64,000 nucleotides of DNA, from positions 1-64,000 of the forward strand of contig NZ_PJII01000012.1 of assembly GCF_002929215.1 (NCBI RefSeq), written 5' to 3'. Below the pieces are notes generated by a model. That model saw only the letters and a list, made by a program, of their open reading frames with translations. It was not told the origin of the DNA and ran no database searches. Position numbers and translations under genes: made by a program. The DNA comes from Arthrobacter sp. ZGTC412 (GTDB lineage: Bacteria; Actinomycetota; Actinomycetes; Actinomycetales; Micrococcaceae). This document shows positions 52,560-61,892 of this stretch, one piece after another (the first letter of the stretch is position 1; each line of letters opens with the position of its first letter).

Positions 52560-53798
52560 CTAGTGCGTTTCCTCGAGTTCCTTGACGGGCCGGGGCCGCT
52601 TCCAGGTGGACTCGCGCGGGCCGGGCGGGTACGCCGCCGTCTTACCAGCCCAGGCGATAACCAGTGCGGCGATGACCGGGAGCGCCGCAGCCGCCGGGAC
52701 CAACAAGGGCCCGGCCACAACCAAAGCGGCGGATCCGTAGAGGGCGCCGATGGTGATGCCCAGCTGGATGGTCAGGACCGTGAGCCCGTTGGCGGCGTCC
52801 TTGTTCTCGCGGCCGGCGCGGAGGATGGCCGACTGGTTGTAGATGCCGATGGCTCCCAGCCCGGCACCCCACACCGTCATCAAAGCGAGCGCGAAGACAA
52901 GGCTGCCACCCACGAACGGCAACGCCAGCATCGAAACGGCGATTGCCGCCGTCGTCATCAAAAGCGAACGGCGCGGGTGCGAATCAACGGTCATCCCAGC
53001 GATCCAGATGCCGAGCAGACCGGCGACGCCGAGGACGGTGAGGGAGAGGCTGATGGCGTAGTCGGGCAGGCCGGCCTCGCGGATGTAAGGGGCGATGTAG
53101 GTGAAGAGCGCGAAGTGGGCCAGGACCAGCAGCGGCCAGGCCATCGCGACGGACTTCACGCCGGGCTGGGCGATGGCCGCGCGCATGGAGGGGCGGACCT
53201 CGCCGGCGCCGCGCCGGACGGACGGCAGGAACAGGAAGCCCAGGACGGCGAGGAGCACGCCGAAGCCGGCAAGGGCCAGGAACGCCGAGCGCCAGCCGAG
53301 GACTGTGCCCAGCGCGGTTCCGATCGGGGCACCGATGGCCAGGCCCAGGCTGTTGCCGCTGAAGACGATGGCCAGGGCCTTGCCCACCTTGTCGGCCGGG
53401 ACCACGCGGGCGACGTACGGGGCCATGGTGGTCCAGAGCAGCCCGTGCGCCAGGCCGCCCACCAGCCGTGCCACCATCGCAAACGTGAAGTCGGGGGCGA
53501 TGCCCACAAGGGCGTTGCTGAGCGCGAACGTCAGGACAAGTGCCACCAGCAACGGCCGCTTCGGTACGTTGGCGAGCAGCCGCGCGGCGGGCACCACGGT
53601 GACCACAATGACGGCGGCGTAGGCGGCGGCGAGGTAGCCGGCCACCGGCTCGGACACGTTGAGTGCCGTGCTGATCTGGGGGAGCAGGCCGGAGGGGAGC
53701 AGTTCGGTGGTGATGGCGGTGAAGGCGATGGTGGCCAGGACCACCATGGCGGCAAGCGGAAAAGGCTTGGCCACCGGCGCGGAAATCGCGGAGGACAT
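52560..53798 (-). CDS. MFS transporter (DHA1/arabinose-efflux type)
   Basis: A 412-residue 12-segment transporter. AFTAITTELLPSGLLPQISTALNVSEPVAGYLAAAYAAVIV starts the chain; VGGLAHGLLWTTMAPYVARVVPADKVGKALAIVFSGNSLGLAIGAPIGTALG is the DHA1 motif C-like region. Resembles chloramphenicol/arabinose efflux proteins; cargo unknown. ATG at 53798 used; a TTG at 53816 in frame lacks a ribosome site. Confidence 0.9.
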   Translation of the reverse strand: MSSAISAPVAKPFPLAAMVVLATIAFTAITTELLPSGLLPQISTALNVSEPVAGYLAAAYAAVIVVTVVPAARLLANVPKRPLLVALVLTFALSNALVGIAPDFTFAMVARLVGGLAHGLLWTTMAPYVARVVPADKVGKALAIVFSGNSLGLAIGAPIGTALGTVLGWRSAFLALAGFGVLLAVLGFLFLPSVRRGAGEVRPSMRAAIAQPGVKSVAMAWPLLVLAHFALFTYIAPYIREAGLPDYAISLSLTVLGVAGLLGIWIAGMTVDSHPRRSLLMTTAAIAVSMLALPFVGGSLVFALALMTVWGAGLGAIGIYNQSAILRAGRENKDAANGLTVLTIQLGITIGALYGSAALVVAGPLLVPAAAALPVIAALVIAWAGKTAAYPPGPRESTWKRPRPVKELEETH

Positions 53799-53991
53799 TA
53801 AGGGGGTTCCATTCAAGGGGGAGGGGAGCGGAACCCGGGCGCTGCTGGCCTCAACGATTCCTCCAACAAGTTTACAGGGTGAACTAAGGGCCTCGGTGCA
53901 GATGCGGCACGCGTTGGGGGGCCCTGCTGGTACCTGCCAGTTGCAATCTGCGTCAGACTGGAGTTTTGCCCCACAACGAAAGCAGATTCCC

Positions 53992-54258
53992 TTGATTACT
54001 CTCCAACAGGACGCAGAAGGCTTTATCCGGATGAGCCGGCACTACCCCGCCAGCGTCCGAATCAGCATCACTTTCACCGACGGCACCACCGGTGAGTTCT
54101 CAGGCCAGACTCTGAATAACGCCTACGATGCAGCGCTCGCTGATTTCCGCGCCAAGAACGATCTCGATGCGCGGGGATACTCCAGGACGTCGTCGGGCCG
54201 GACGAACTCCGGCAACAAGATTGACTTCGTTCCGGTTCATCCCGGGATGGGGGAGTAG
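53992..54258 (+). CDS. Small hypothetical protein
   Basis: An 88-residue soluble protein: FIRMSRHYPASVRISITFTDGTTGEFSGQTLNNAYDAALADFRAKNDLDARGYSRTSSG. No family recognised. TTG at 53992 is chosen because the protein-like composition starts there; an in-frame ATG at 53899 would add 31 less convincing residues. Convergent with the PEP-utilising enzyme gene. Confidence 0.5.
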   Translation: MITLQQDAEGFIRMSRHYPASVRISITFTDGTTGEFSGQTLNNAYDAALADFRAKNDLDARGYSRTSSGRTNSGNKIDFVPVHPGMGE

Positions 54259-54265
54259 CCGGCGC

Positions 54266-56962
54266 TCAGGCACCCGCGGTATCGTCACCAGGCACCGCAG
54301 CAGCCTGCCGCTCAATCGTGACCGTGCCGGCGTCGCCATCCACGCTGATCTGCTGGCCGGTGGCAATCCGCTGTGTGGCCACTCCCGTGCCGAGGACGGC
54401 AGGGATGCCGTACTCGCGGGCCACGATGGAGCTGTGGCTCAGCGGGCCGCCGACGTCGGTCACCACCGCGGAGGCCATCGCAAAAAGCGACGTCCATGCG
54501 GGAGTGGTGATGCGGGCCACCAGGACGTCCCCGGGCTCCATCTGACCAAAGTCTTGCGGCCCGGCCAGCACCCGGGCGGGAGCGCTGACCCGGCCCGCAC
54601 TGGCTCCGGCGCCTTTGATGATGTCGCCGCTCTGGTGCTGCGAGCCTGCCGGCATCATCGACCCGAAGGCCCGCTCCATCCACCGGCTCTCGGGAAGCAT
54701 TTGCGGGGCGGCGGCCTTCGCCTGGCCCCGCCACAGCATCCTCCGCTCCTCGACGGCGGCGGCGCGGACCGGCCGCTCAGCTCCGGCAATGACGACGGCG
54801 GCCCGGGCCTCAGTCCGTCCACCGGGCGCGGCGAGGCCGAACTCGACGGCGCTCCGCAGCTCCTGGTACCGCAGCCAGAACACGTCGTCCGGCGAAGCGA
54901 TGACGCCCGAGTCCACCAGTCGTTGCCCCAGCTCGAGCAGCATCTGCCGCAGCAGCGGCCAGGCCAGACCGACGTCGGCCAGCGCGTCCTCGCGGAGCGG
55001 TGCGAGGTCCTGCGCCCACCGGAGCAGCCGGAGGAAGGCGTCCCGGCGGCGCGGGCCCAGCCGGCCGGCCATCTGGTCAGTGAGCGACTCCCGTCGCTCG
55101 GTCAACTGCCGCTGCCGCTCATGCGGGTCCGTGCCCTGCCCGCGCAGGTAGAACTTCACCGTTTCCAGCAGGGCGGACGGATCGTCGGCCGCCACAGGGC
55201 TGGCGAAATCGAGGTTGTAGACTGCATGGCCGAAGAGGCCCAGGTGCTCCCGGAAGGCGAAACGCCATTCCTGCCACAGGACGCCGTCCACCCCTTCGGG
55301 CGGCGAACCGGTACGCAGGCACTCGGCTAGTACCGCCGTCGGCCGTTCCAGCAAAGCCGATACCAGCCCGGGATCGCTGCGGGCCCAGCCCGCCAGATCG
55401 TACAGTGACTTCTCCGCGCGGATGGGTTCGCTGTCGTAGCCGAGGAGGAACGTCTGGGCCGGAGGATCGCCGTCGCGCCGGACGAGCTTGTCGTAGAACG
55501 CCCGGAAGGAGATTTCGCTGGTGGCGGCGAGCGGAATGATCGACTGCACGGCTGTGTAATACACGGTGCCGGCGTCCAGCAGCGCCTGCGCACCCGCCAG
55601 CATTTCCTCGCCGGTGAGCTCCGCCGGCGGCTTCGCCTGCCAGTCCTTGATCACCCGTTCGTACCGGGGATGCGAGAACTCTCGCCAGCCGGCCACTCCC
55701 ATGTGTGCTTTGCCGCGGGCCAGCGCGCCCACCGCCGTCAGCGCCTTGCCCATCATCCGCCACATGCCCGAGCTGCGGTAATAGTAGTAGGCGTAGCCGT
55801 TGATGGTGGGCAGCCCGACGTCGCCGTCGCGGATCACGTTCTTGCCCAGCGCCTCGGCCATCAGGGCTCTGAGTGACCGCGCCACGGAGCCGTCAATCAG
55901 GTCGGCAAACAGCGGCGAGAGCGGGTCCGGCAGCTGTTCCACAATGCTCGCCCGGAAGTAGAGCCCTTTCGGATACGGCAGGGGCCAAGTCTCCGGGGTG
56001 TCGGCCGCCGGTTCAGGCAGCGCCGTGATGGGCCGGGACTGCAGGATAAAGAACCGGCCACCGGCCCGCGCCCACTCGATGTCCTGCGGAACGCCGAAGT
56101 GATCCGCGCTCCGCTGTCCATAGCCGGCCAGCTCGGCCGCCGCCCGGTCATCAAGAACAGGCGTACGACGGCGGGCTGCCGCCACCGGCTGCTCGCGGGT
56201 GCCGTTCTCCGCGTAGACGGTCATGACTTCCTTGTAGGCTGTCTGCCGCGACACCACGGTGCCGGTTCCGGCGTCGACCACCACGTCATCCGTGGTGACG
56301 GTCCCGCTGACCACCGACTCGCCCAAGCCCCACGCGGCACTGATCACTGTCTGGTCGCGCCGCCCGTTGGTGGGGTTGGCCGTGAACATCACCCCGGCCG
56401 CGTCGGCCTCCACCATCTGTTGAATTATGACGGCGAGGCGCACCTCCTCCGGTCCCACGCCTTCGCGGGCGCGGTAGGCAATCGCCCGCGCCGTCCAGAG
56501 GGACGCCCAGCAGTCGACTACGGCTTCTGTCAGCGCGTCTACGCCGCGGACGTTGAGGTAGGTTTCCTGCTGCCCGGCAAAACTGGCCGATTCGAGGTCC
56601 TCGGCAGTGGCGGAGGAGCGCACCGCCACTGCTGTGTCTCCGCCGTCGAGACGCGCGTAGGCCGCGGACAGTTCGGTTGCGATCCCGGCCGGCATGGTGC
56701 CGCTCCGGAACAGGTCCCGGATCTGTTCCGAGGCGTTCTTATAGTCCTGGGGCGCCGACTCCGGAGGCAGGGCGGCCAGGTCCTGAATCGCGGACTGGAG
56801 GTGGTTCTCAGTGACGAACAGCGAGTAGGCAGCGGTGGTCAACACAAACCCCGGCGGGACCGGCAGCCCGGCCTGGATAAGGCCGCCCAGCCCGACGGCC
56901 TTGCCGCCGGCCACGGCGGCGTCGTCCCGTCCCACATCGCCCAAATCCTCGACAAAGGCCAT
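54266..56962 (-). CDS. PEP/pyruvate-binding enzyme, rifampicin-phosphotransferase-like
   Basis: An 898-residue protein. N-terminal ATP-grasp/PPDK-type domain: AAVAGGKAVGLGGLIQAGLPVPPGFVLTTAAY, then VAVRSSATAEDLESASFAGQQETYLNV and GVMFTANPTNGR. A long middle region (about 350-770) has no obvious motif. The C-terminal phosphohistidine swivelling domain has VVTDVGGPLSHSSIVAREYGIPAVLGTG with the catalytic His. The ATP-grasp, large middle and His-domain order and size match rifampicin phosphotransferase (Rph) and PEP-synthase-like relatives. It should transfer phosphate from ATP through His to an unknown acceptor. ATG with AAGGA. Confidence 0.87.
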   Translation of the reverse strand: MAFVEDLGDVGRDDAAVAGGKAVGLGGLIQAGLPVPPGFVLTTAAYSLFVTENHLQSAIQDLAALPPESAPQDYKNASEQIRDLFRSGTMPAGIATELSAAYARLDGGDTAVAVRSSATAEDLESASFAGQQETYLNVRGVDALTEAVVDCWASLWTARAIAYRAREGVGPEEVRLAVIIQQMVEADAAGVMFTANPTNGRRDQTVISAAWGLGESVVSGTVTTDDVVVDAGTGTVVSRQTAYKEVMTVYAENGTREQPVAAARRRTPVLDDRAAAELAGYGQRSADHFGVPQDIEWARAGGRFFILQSRPITALPEPAADTPETWPLPYPKGLYFRASIVEQLPDPLSPLFADLIDGSVARSLRALMAEALGKNVIRDGDVGLPTINGYAYYYYRSSGMWRMMGKALTAVGALARGKAHMGVAGWREFSHPRYERVIKDWQAKPPAELTGEEMLAGAQALLDAGTVYYTAVQSIIPLAATSEISFRAFYDKLVRRDGDPPAQTFLLGYDSEPIRAEKSLYDLAGWARSDPGLVSALLERPTAVLAECLRTGSPPEGVDGVLWQEWRFAFREHLGLFGHAVYNLDFASPVAADDPSALLETVKFYLRGQGTDPHERQRQLTERRESLTDQMAGRLGPRRRDAFLRLLRWAQDLAPLREDALADVGLAWPLLRQMLLELGQRLVDSGVIASPDDVFWLRYQELRSAVEFGLAAPGGRTEARAAVVIAGAERPVRAAAVEERRMLWRGQAKAAAPQMLPESRWMERAFGSMMPAGSQHQSGDIIKGAGASAGRVSAPARVLAGPQDFGQMEPGDVLVARITTPAWTSLFAMASAVVTDVGGPLSHSSIVAREYGIPAVLGTGVATQRIATGQQISVDGDAGTVTIERQAAAVPGDDTAGA

Positions 56963-57123
56963 AACCGCGCGTCCTTGCTGCCCGGTGCCGGGCGCCTGCA
57001 GTGAACCTGGTTCTGAACATACTGGCACTGGAGCCGGCAGGAGGCTACAAGTCCAGGGGAAGGGGTGTTTCTGAGGCGCTGCCCACCGTAGGCTATGGGC
57101 ATCCATCACACCCAGGAGGCAGC

Positions 57124-57606
57124 ATGCGCAAGGCAAATCCAGTAAACGAACCCGAGCAGGTCCTCCCTCTTGCTGAGAACCTCATGGCCCACTTGGCCAA
57201 GGGGAGGGAATGGGCCACCCCTGGAGTGCAGACTGCACTGCAACGAGCGGTGGCTGGGCTCGATACAGGCATTGAAACCGCATCTCCCCGCCTCCAGGCG
57301 GTAGTGCGGCGGCTCGCTGACGAGCTGGCGGGCGGGGTGGAGACGCTGACTCCGCGGGTCCAGGAACGTTTGAAGCGCGTCGGGCCGCATGCCGCGGCGG
57401 ACATCGTGGATCCCGGCCCTGTCAAGGCTGCACGGCCGGCATCGCTGGTGGCGTGGTTGATCCCAGCTGTTCTGGCCCTCGCCGGGTTTGGTGTGTGGCG
57501 GTCCCTGCGGAAGGCACATGAGGAACCTGTGTCCTCCGCACCGGGGCAGGACAGCGGCGGTGAGGATTTCAACGCTGATCCGGACCTTGCCGCGGGCCGT
57601 ATTTAG
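57124..57606 (+). CDS. Single-TM hypothetical protein
   Basis: A 160-residue protein. Residues 1-105 are amphipathic and probably helical (ALQRAVAGLDTGIETASPRLQAVVRRLADELAGG and a related second turn, ETLTPRVQERLKRVG). One membrane segment lies at about 107-124 (LVAWLIPAVLALAGFGVW), with an acidic tail. Function unknown. ATG with CCAGGAGG upstream. Confidence 0.75.
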   Translation: MRKANPVNEPEQVLPLAENLMAHLAKGREWATPGVQTALQRAVAGLDTGIETASPRLQAVVRRLADELAGGVETLTPRVQERLKRVGPHAAADIVDPGPVKAARPASLVAWLIPAVLALAGFGVWRSLRKAHEEPVSSAPGQDSGGEDFNADPDLAAGRI

Positions 57607-57636
57607 GAGCCCCTCAACAGAAGCCTCGTCCAGGCC

Positions 57637-57673
57637 TGCGCCCACCAACTGTCGTTATTGATCTGTGGGCGCA
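57637..57673. terminator. Hairpin between convergent genes
   Basis: TGCGCCCAC (57637-57645) pairs perfectly with GTGGGCGCA (57665-57673), loop of 19. It lies exactly between the ends of the 57124 gene and the opposite-strand small membrane gene, supporting both ends. Confidence 0.6.
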
Positions 57674-57674
57674 T

Positions 57675-57926
57675 TCACCCGCGGACTTTCCTGACGCCCA
57701 ACCTGCGTCGTCGTCCCGGGGCCTGACCCGTTACCGGACGGATGCGGTGCCAGGTCCGGCGGGGATGGTTGGGATGGTTGCTGCTGGTGTCAGCCGGAGG
57801 GGAAGCCGAAGCCACGAGCGACGAGCCGTTCCTGCGGCGCCGCATGCGGAGGAGTACCACTACCGCCAAGCCCAGCCAGGCGAAAGCCACACCAATAACC
57901 AGGATCGCCACCGGAACCTTTTCCAT
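57675..57926 (-). CDS. Small single-TM membrane protein
   Basis: An 83-residue protein: MEKVPVAILVIGVAFAWLGL starts with a membrane segment (about 4-26), followed by RMRRRRNG and a basic, Ser/Pro/His-rich tail. No family recognised; ribosome site not evident. The hairpin just after its stop supports it as a gene. Confidence 0.5.
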   Translation of the reverse strand: MEKVPVAILVIGVAFAWLGLAVVVLLRMRRRRNGSSLVASASPPADTSSNHPNHPRRTWHRIRPVTGQAPGRRRRLGVRKVRG

Positions 57927-58093
57927 GGCTGATTTTAGGCCCGGAACAGCCCGTATGCCTAACTCGTTTCCCGGCGAGCTGACTACCCGATTTTCGGACG
58001 TACGAGCAGCAGGTACCTGCAACGGGTCGTGCCTGCCAGCGTGATGGTTCCTCTTCCGGGTTGGCGGCCCGTCGATGCACCTGTACCATATCC

Positions 58094-58105
58094 TAAGCAT
58101 GCTTA
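58094..58105. promoter_or_regulatory. Perfect palindrome TAAGCATGCTTA upstream of oleA
   Basis: A 12-bp perfect palindrome 74 bp before the oleA start codon. The nearly identical TAAGTATGCTTA at 40582-40593 lies 76 bp before bpa. The shared distance suggests a common regulator or promoter architecture. Confidence 0.45.
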
Positions 58106-58179
58106 CCATTAGCCTTTCGGGTCGGTCAGCTAACGTAAAGTCACCGTACAAACGGGACGGAAACGAACAGGGGCTTGAA

Positions 58180-59202
58180 TTGGCAGGGAATGCAACCTTC
58201 CGGCACAGCAACACCGCGCTGCTTTCGGTAAGCAGTGTCGAGGCTCCGAGGATCGTGAGTTCCACGGATTTCGACCGCCGGTTGGCTTCGACCCTACAGC
58301 GGCTGAAGTTCCCCACGCGGCTGCTTGAGCGCGTTGCCGGTGTAACGCACCGCCGCTGGTGGGCGCCCGGGACGTCCTTTGATGACGCTGCCGCCGAAGC
58401 GGGCGCGAAGGCCCTGGCCGAGGCCGGCGTCGAAGCGTCAGACGTTGGCCTGCTGATCAACACCTCGGTCACGCGGCGCAATCTGGAACCGTCCGTCGCG
58501 GTGAAGATCCACCACGGACTCGGCCTGCCGTCGTCGGCCATGAACTTTGACCTGGCCAACGCCTGCCTCGGATTCGTAAACGGCCTAACTTTGGCGGCCA
58601 GCATGATCGACTCCGGCCAGATCAAGTACGCAGTGATCGTGAACGCCGAGGATGCCGAGGCCACGCAAGAGGCCACATTGGCCCGTCTCCAGCGGCCCGA
58701 GACCACACGCGAGGACTTCAACCGGGAGTTCGCTACCCTCACCCTGGGCTCGGGAGCTGCCGCCGCCGTCCTCGGCCCCGCAGACCAGCACCCCGGTGCG
58801 CACCGGATCGTCGGCGGTGTGATGCGCGCCGGCACCGAACACCATGAGTTGTGCGTGGGCGGCATTGACGGCATGGCCACCGACACAAAAGGCCTGCTCG
58901 AGGGCGGCCTCCAGCTCGTCGTCGACGCCTGGCATGAAGCCCGGCCGGATTGGGACTGGGCCGCCATGGACCGGTACGTCACGCACCAGGTGAGCAATGC
59001 CTACACGCAGGCCATCATCGACGCTATTGACCTGGACCCCGCCAAGGTACCCATCACGTTCCCGCACTGGGGCAATGTAGGCCCGGCCTCCCTCCCCATG
59101 ACCCTCGCCGCCGAAGCACAATCTCTTGAGACGGGGGACCGGGTCCTCTGCATGGGCGTCGGATCCGGGCTGAACACCGCCATGCTGGAAATCGTTTGGT
59201 AA
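58180..59202 (+). CDS. oleA: OleA, thiolase-fold head-to-head acyl-CoA condensing enzyme
   Basis: A 340-residue FabH-like protein. TTG start at LAGNATFRHSNTALLSV (translated as MAGNATFRHS), preceded by AGGGG; this is the family N-terminus. Nucleophile Cys at about 129 (FDLANACLGFVNGL), the OleA-specific Glu at about 103 (RRNLEPSVAV), His in THQVSNAY and Asn in FPHWGNVGPASLP. OleA condenses two fatty acyl-CoAs head to head into a 2-alkyl-3-ketoacid, first step of long-chain olefin synthesis. Overlaps oleBC by 7 bp. Confidence 0.95.
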   Translation: MAGNATFRHSNTALLSVSSVEAPRIVSSTDFDRRLASTLQRLKFPTRLLERVAGVTHRRWWAPGTSFDDAAAEAGAKALAEAGVEASDVGLLINTSVTRRNLEPSVAVKIHHGLGLPSSAMNFDLANACLGFVNGLTLAASMIDSGQIKYAVIVNAEDAEATQEATLARLQRPETTREDFNREFATLTLGSGAAAAVLGPADQHPGAHRIVGGVMRAGTEHHELCVGGIDGMATDTKGLLEGGLQLVVDAWHEARPDWDWAAMDRYVTHQVSNAYTQAIIDAIDLDPAKVPITFPHWGNVGPASLPMTLAAEAQSLETGDRVLCMGVGSGLNTAMLEIVW

Positions 59203-61892
59203 CCGCCAGCTGGCCCGGCGTCCGCCCGGAATGGTCGCGCGAAATCGATGTGCCGTCCACCTCCGACGCCGATGCGCCAGGCACAGTGCGCCGCTGGCAC
59301 CTGCTGGACAACGGCGCCGAACTCTCCCGCCTCGGCCTGGCCCCCGCCGGAACCCTGCTGTGCGTGCACGGCAACCCCACCTGGTCGTATCTGTGGCGGA
59401 CGCTGCTGGCGGCCGGATCGGATCCGGCCCACCCGTGGCGCGTTATAGCGGTGGACCAGCTGGACATGGGCTACTCGGAGCGCACCGGCACCTTCCGGCG
59501 CCTGGCCGACCGGATCAACGACCTCGGCGACCTGACGGACGCACTGGGCCTGGACGGGCCGGTGATTACGGTGGGCCACGACTGGGGCGGCGTGATCAGC
59601 CTGGGCTGGGCCCTGGCGCACCCGCAGCACCTCACCGGGGTGGTGCTGACCAACACGGCCGTCCACCAGCCCTCCGGCTCGGGAATCCCGCCCGCCCTGC
59701 GGCTGGCCCTGCACCCCGCCGTACACGGTTGGGGAACCACGACGTCGGACGCCTTTCTGCGGGTGACGCACTCGCTGGCGAACCCGCCGCTGCCCGCCGA
59801 CATCCGCAAGGCCTACATGGCGCCGTACCGCGGAGCCCACCGCCGGGCCGGAGTGGGGAATTTTGTGGCGGATATTCCCGTGGACGACTCCCACCCCAGC
59901 TTTCCGGCGCTTAGCGGCGTGGCGGAGGGGCTGCGCGGGTTGAAGGTCCCGGTGCTTATGCTCTGGGGCCCCGCGGATCCCATCTTTTCCGACCGGTACC
60001 TCAAGGACCTTTTCAGCCGGCTTCCGCACGCCGACGTGCACCGCTTCGAAGGGGCCGGCCATCTGGTGGCAGAGGACCGGGACATTGCCGCGCCGGTTTT
60101 CCGGTGGCTCGCCCCGCAAGGCGGCGCCAGCGGAAGCGAATCCCCGCAAGCGAAAGCCACAAAGACCGATGGCCAGGAGCTGAACAAAGCGGCTGAGCCG
60201 GAGGCGGCGGCATTCCGGCCCCTGTGGGACCTGATCGGCGGGCAGGCGGCAGGGCCTGCGGGAGCAGATCCCGCCGTCGCGGAAATGGCACCGGACGGCA
60301 CAGTTGCCCGCTCGCTCGGCTGGCAGCAGCTGGACCGGGACATCCTGGACCTCGCCGCGGGGCTACGGGAAGCCGGAATGGGAAGCGGCAGCCGCGTGAG
60401 CCTGATGGTTCCGCCCGGGGTGGACTTGACCATAGCCCTTTACGCCTGCCTGCGGCTGGGCGCCGTGGTGGTTGTGGCCGACGCCGGACTGGGAACCAAG
60501 GGTTTGAGCCGCGCCGTGAAAGGGGCTACTCCCGATTTCCTGATCGGGATCGACAAGGCGCTGGCGGCTGCCTCGGTGCTCGGTTGGCCGGGACGGCGGA
60601 TCAGTGTGCGGGACCTCACGGCCGCCCGCCGTCGGATGCTGGGAGTCGAGACCTCCCTCGCAGCCCTGGCCCGTTCCGGTGCCGGCCGCGGTTCACGGCA
60701 GCTGACGGACAGCGCGGATCCGGATGCCCCGGCCGCGGTTCTCTTCACGTCCGGCTCCACTGGCCCCGCCAAGGGCGTGCTCTACACGCACCGGCAGCTG
60801 GTTGCGATGCGGGACACCGTGGCCGAAACCTTCGGGATCCGTTCCGGTGCCCGGCTGGTGGCGGGCTTCGCCCCGTTCGCCTTGCTGGGACCGGCCCTCG
60901 GGGCGGTGTCGGTGACGCCGGCGATGGATGTCACTGCACCCCGCACGTTGACGGCCAGCGCGCTCGCCGACGCCGCCGCGGCCATCGACGCCACGGTGGT
61001 CTTCGCCTCGCCGGCGGCTTTGCGGAACGTCCTTGCCACCCGGGATGGTGTGGGCGCGGCCGGGCATCAGGCGTTGGAAGGTATTGAGTTGCTGCTGTCT
61101 GCCGGCGCGGCCGTCCCGGAACCGCTGCTGGCAGAGGTACAGCGGCTGCTGCCGCGGGCCTCGCTGCACACCCCGTATGGGATGACCGAGGCGCTGCCGG
61201 TTACCGACATCAGCCTCGAACAGATCCAGGCGGCCGACGCCGAGGCTGCCGCCGGCACTGTGGCCGGAGCCGGCAACGGCGTGTGCGTGGGGTGGCCGGT
61301 GCATGGCGCCCGTGTGGCAGTGGTCCCGTTGGCGCCGGACGGCACCGCGCCCGGGTGCCATCCCGTGGCGGAGGCCGGAGTGACCGGCGAGATCCTGGTC
61401 AGCGCCGCGCACGTCAAGGAAGCTTATGACCGGCTCTGGCTGATCCAGCGGGAGAGCATCAGTGTGCCCGGATGGCACCGCACCGGCGATGTGGGGCACT
61501 TCGACGCCGCCGGCCGGCTCTGGGTGGAAGGACGCCTCGCCCATGTGGTGACAGCTCCCGGTGCTGTGGTGACGCCCGTCGGTTCCGAACAGGCCATCGA
61601 ACGCCTGGACTGCGTCCGGCTGGCGGCGATCGCCGGGGTGGGACCGGCAGGCACCCAGGCCGTGGTCGCCGTCGTCGAGACCCTGCCTCCCGCGCGCAAG
61701 GCCGGCCCTGCTGAGCCGCAGCTCGCAGGGCGGGTCCGCAGCGCGGCCCTTGAAGCTGGCGTACATGTCTCTGCTGTACTCGTCGTCCCCGCGCAGCCCA
61801 CCGACATCCGGCACAACGCGAAGATCGATAGGACCCGCCTGTCCCGCTGGGCGACACGGGTGCTGGCCGGCGGACGTCCTGGGAAGCCGTGA
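59196..61892 (+). CDS. oleBC: OleBC fusion: beta-lactone decarboxylase plus beta-lactone synthetase
   Basis: An 898-residue fusion. Residues about 1-310 are OleB, a haloalkane-dehalogenase-like alpha/beta hydrolase with an Asp nucleophile (TVGHDWGGVISLG, D129), acid region GPADPIF (D261) and His289 (GAGHLVAED). A Ser/Gln/Lys-rich linker follows. From about 335 on is OleC, an ANL-family enzyme: AAVLFTSGSTGPAKGVLYTH (517-531), HTPYGMTEALPVTD, TGDVGHFDAAGRLWVEGR and the late Lys of NAKIDRTRLSR. OleC makes the beta-lactone from the beta-hydroxy acid with ATP; OleB removes CO2 to give the cis-olefin. TTG start within the end of oleA. Confidence 0.95.
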   Translation: MVTASWPGVRPEWSREIDVPSTSDADAPGTVRRWHLLDNGAELSRLGLAPAGTLLCVHGNPTWSYLWRTLLAAGSDPAHPWRVIAVDQLDMGYSERTGTFRRLADRINDLGDLTDALGLDGPVITVGHDWGGVISLGWALAHPQHLTGVVLTNTAVHQPSGSGIPPALRLALHPAVHGWGTTTSDAFLRVTHSLANPPLPADIRKAYMAPYRGAHRRAGVGNFVADIPVDDSHPSFPALSGVAEGLRGLKVPVLMLWGPADPIFSDRYLKDLFSRLPHADVHRFEGAGHLVAEDRDIAAPVFRWLAPQGGASGSESPQAKATKTDGQELNKAAEPEAAAFRPLWDLIGGQAAGPAGADPAVAEMAPDGTVARSLGWQQLDRDILDLAAGLREAGMGSGSRVSLMVPPGVDLTIALYACLRLGAVVVVADAGLGTKGLSRAVKGATPDFLIGIDKALAAASVLGWPGRRISVRDLTAARRRMLGVETSLAALARSGAGRGSRQLTDSADPDAPAAVLFTSGSTGPAKGVLYTHRQLVAMRDTVAETFGIRSGARLVAGFAPFALLGPALGAVSVTPAMDVTAPRTLTASALADAAAAIDATVVFASPAALRNVLATRDGVGAAGHQALEGIELLLSAGAAVPEPLLAEVQRLLPRASLHTPYGMTEALPVTDISLEQIQAADAEAAAGTVAGAGNGVCVGWPVHGARVAVVPLAPDGTAPGCHPVAEAGVTGEILVSAAHVKEAYDRLWLIQRESISVPGWHRTGDVGHFDAAGRLWVEGRLAHVVTAPGAVVTPVGSEQAIERLDCVRLAAIAGVGPAGTQAVVAVVETLPPARKAGPAEPQLAGRVRSAALEAGVHVSAVLVVPAQPTDIRHNAKIDRTRLSRWATRVLAGGRPGKP

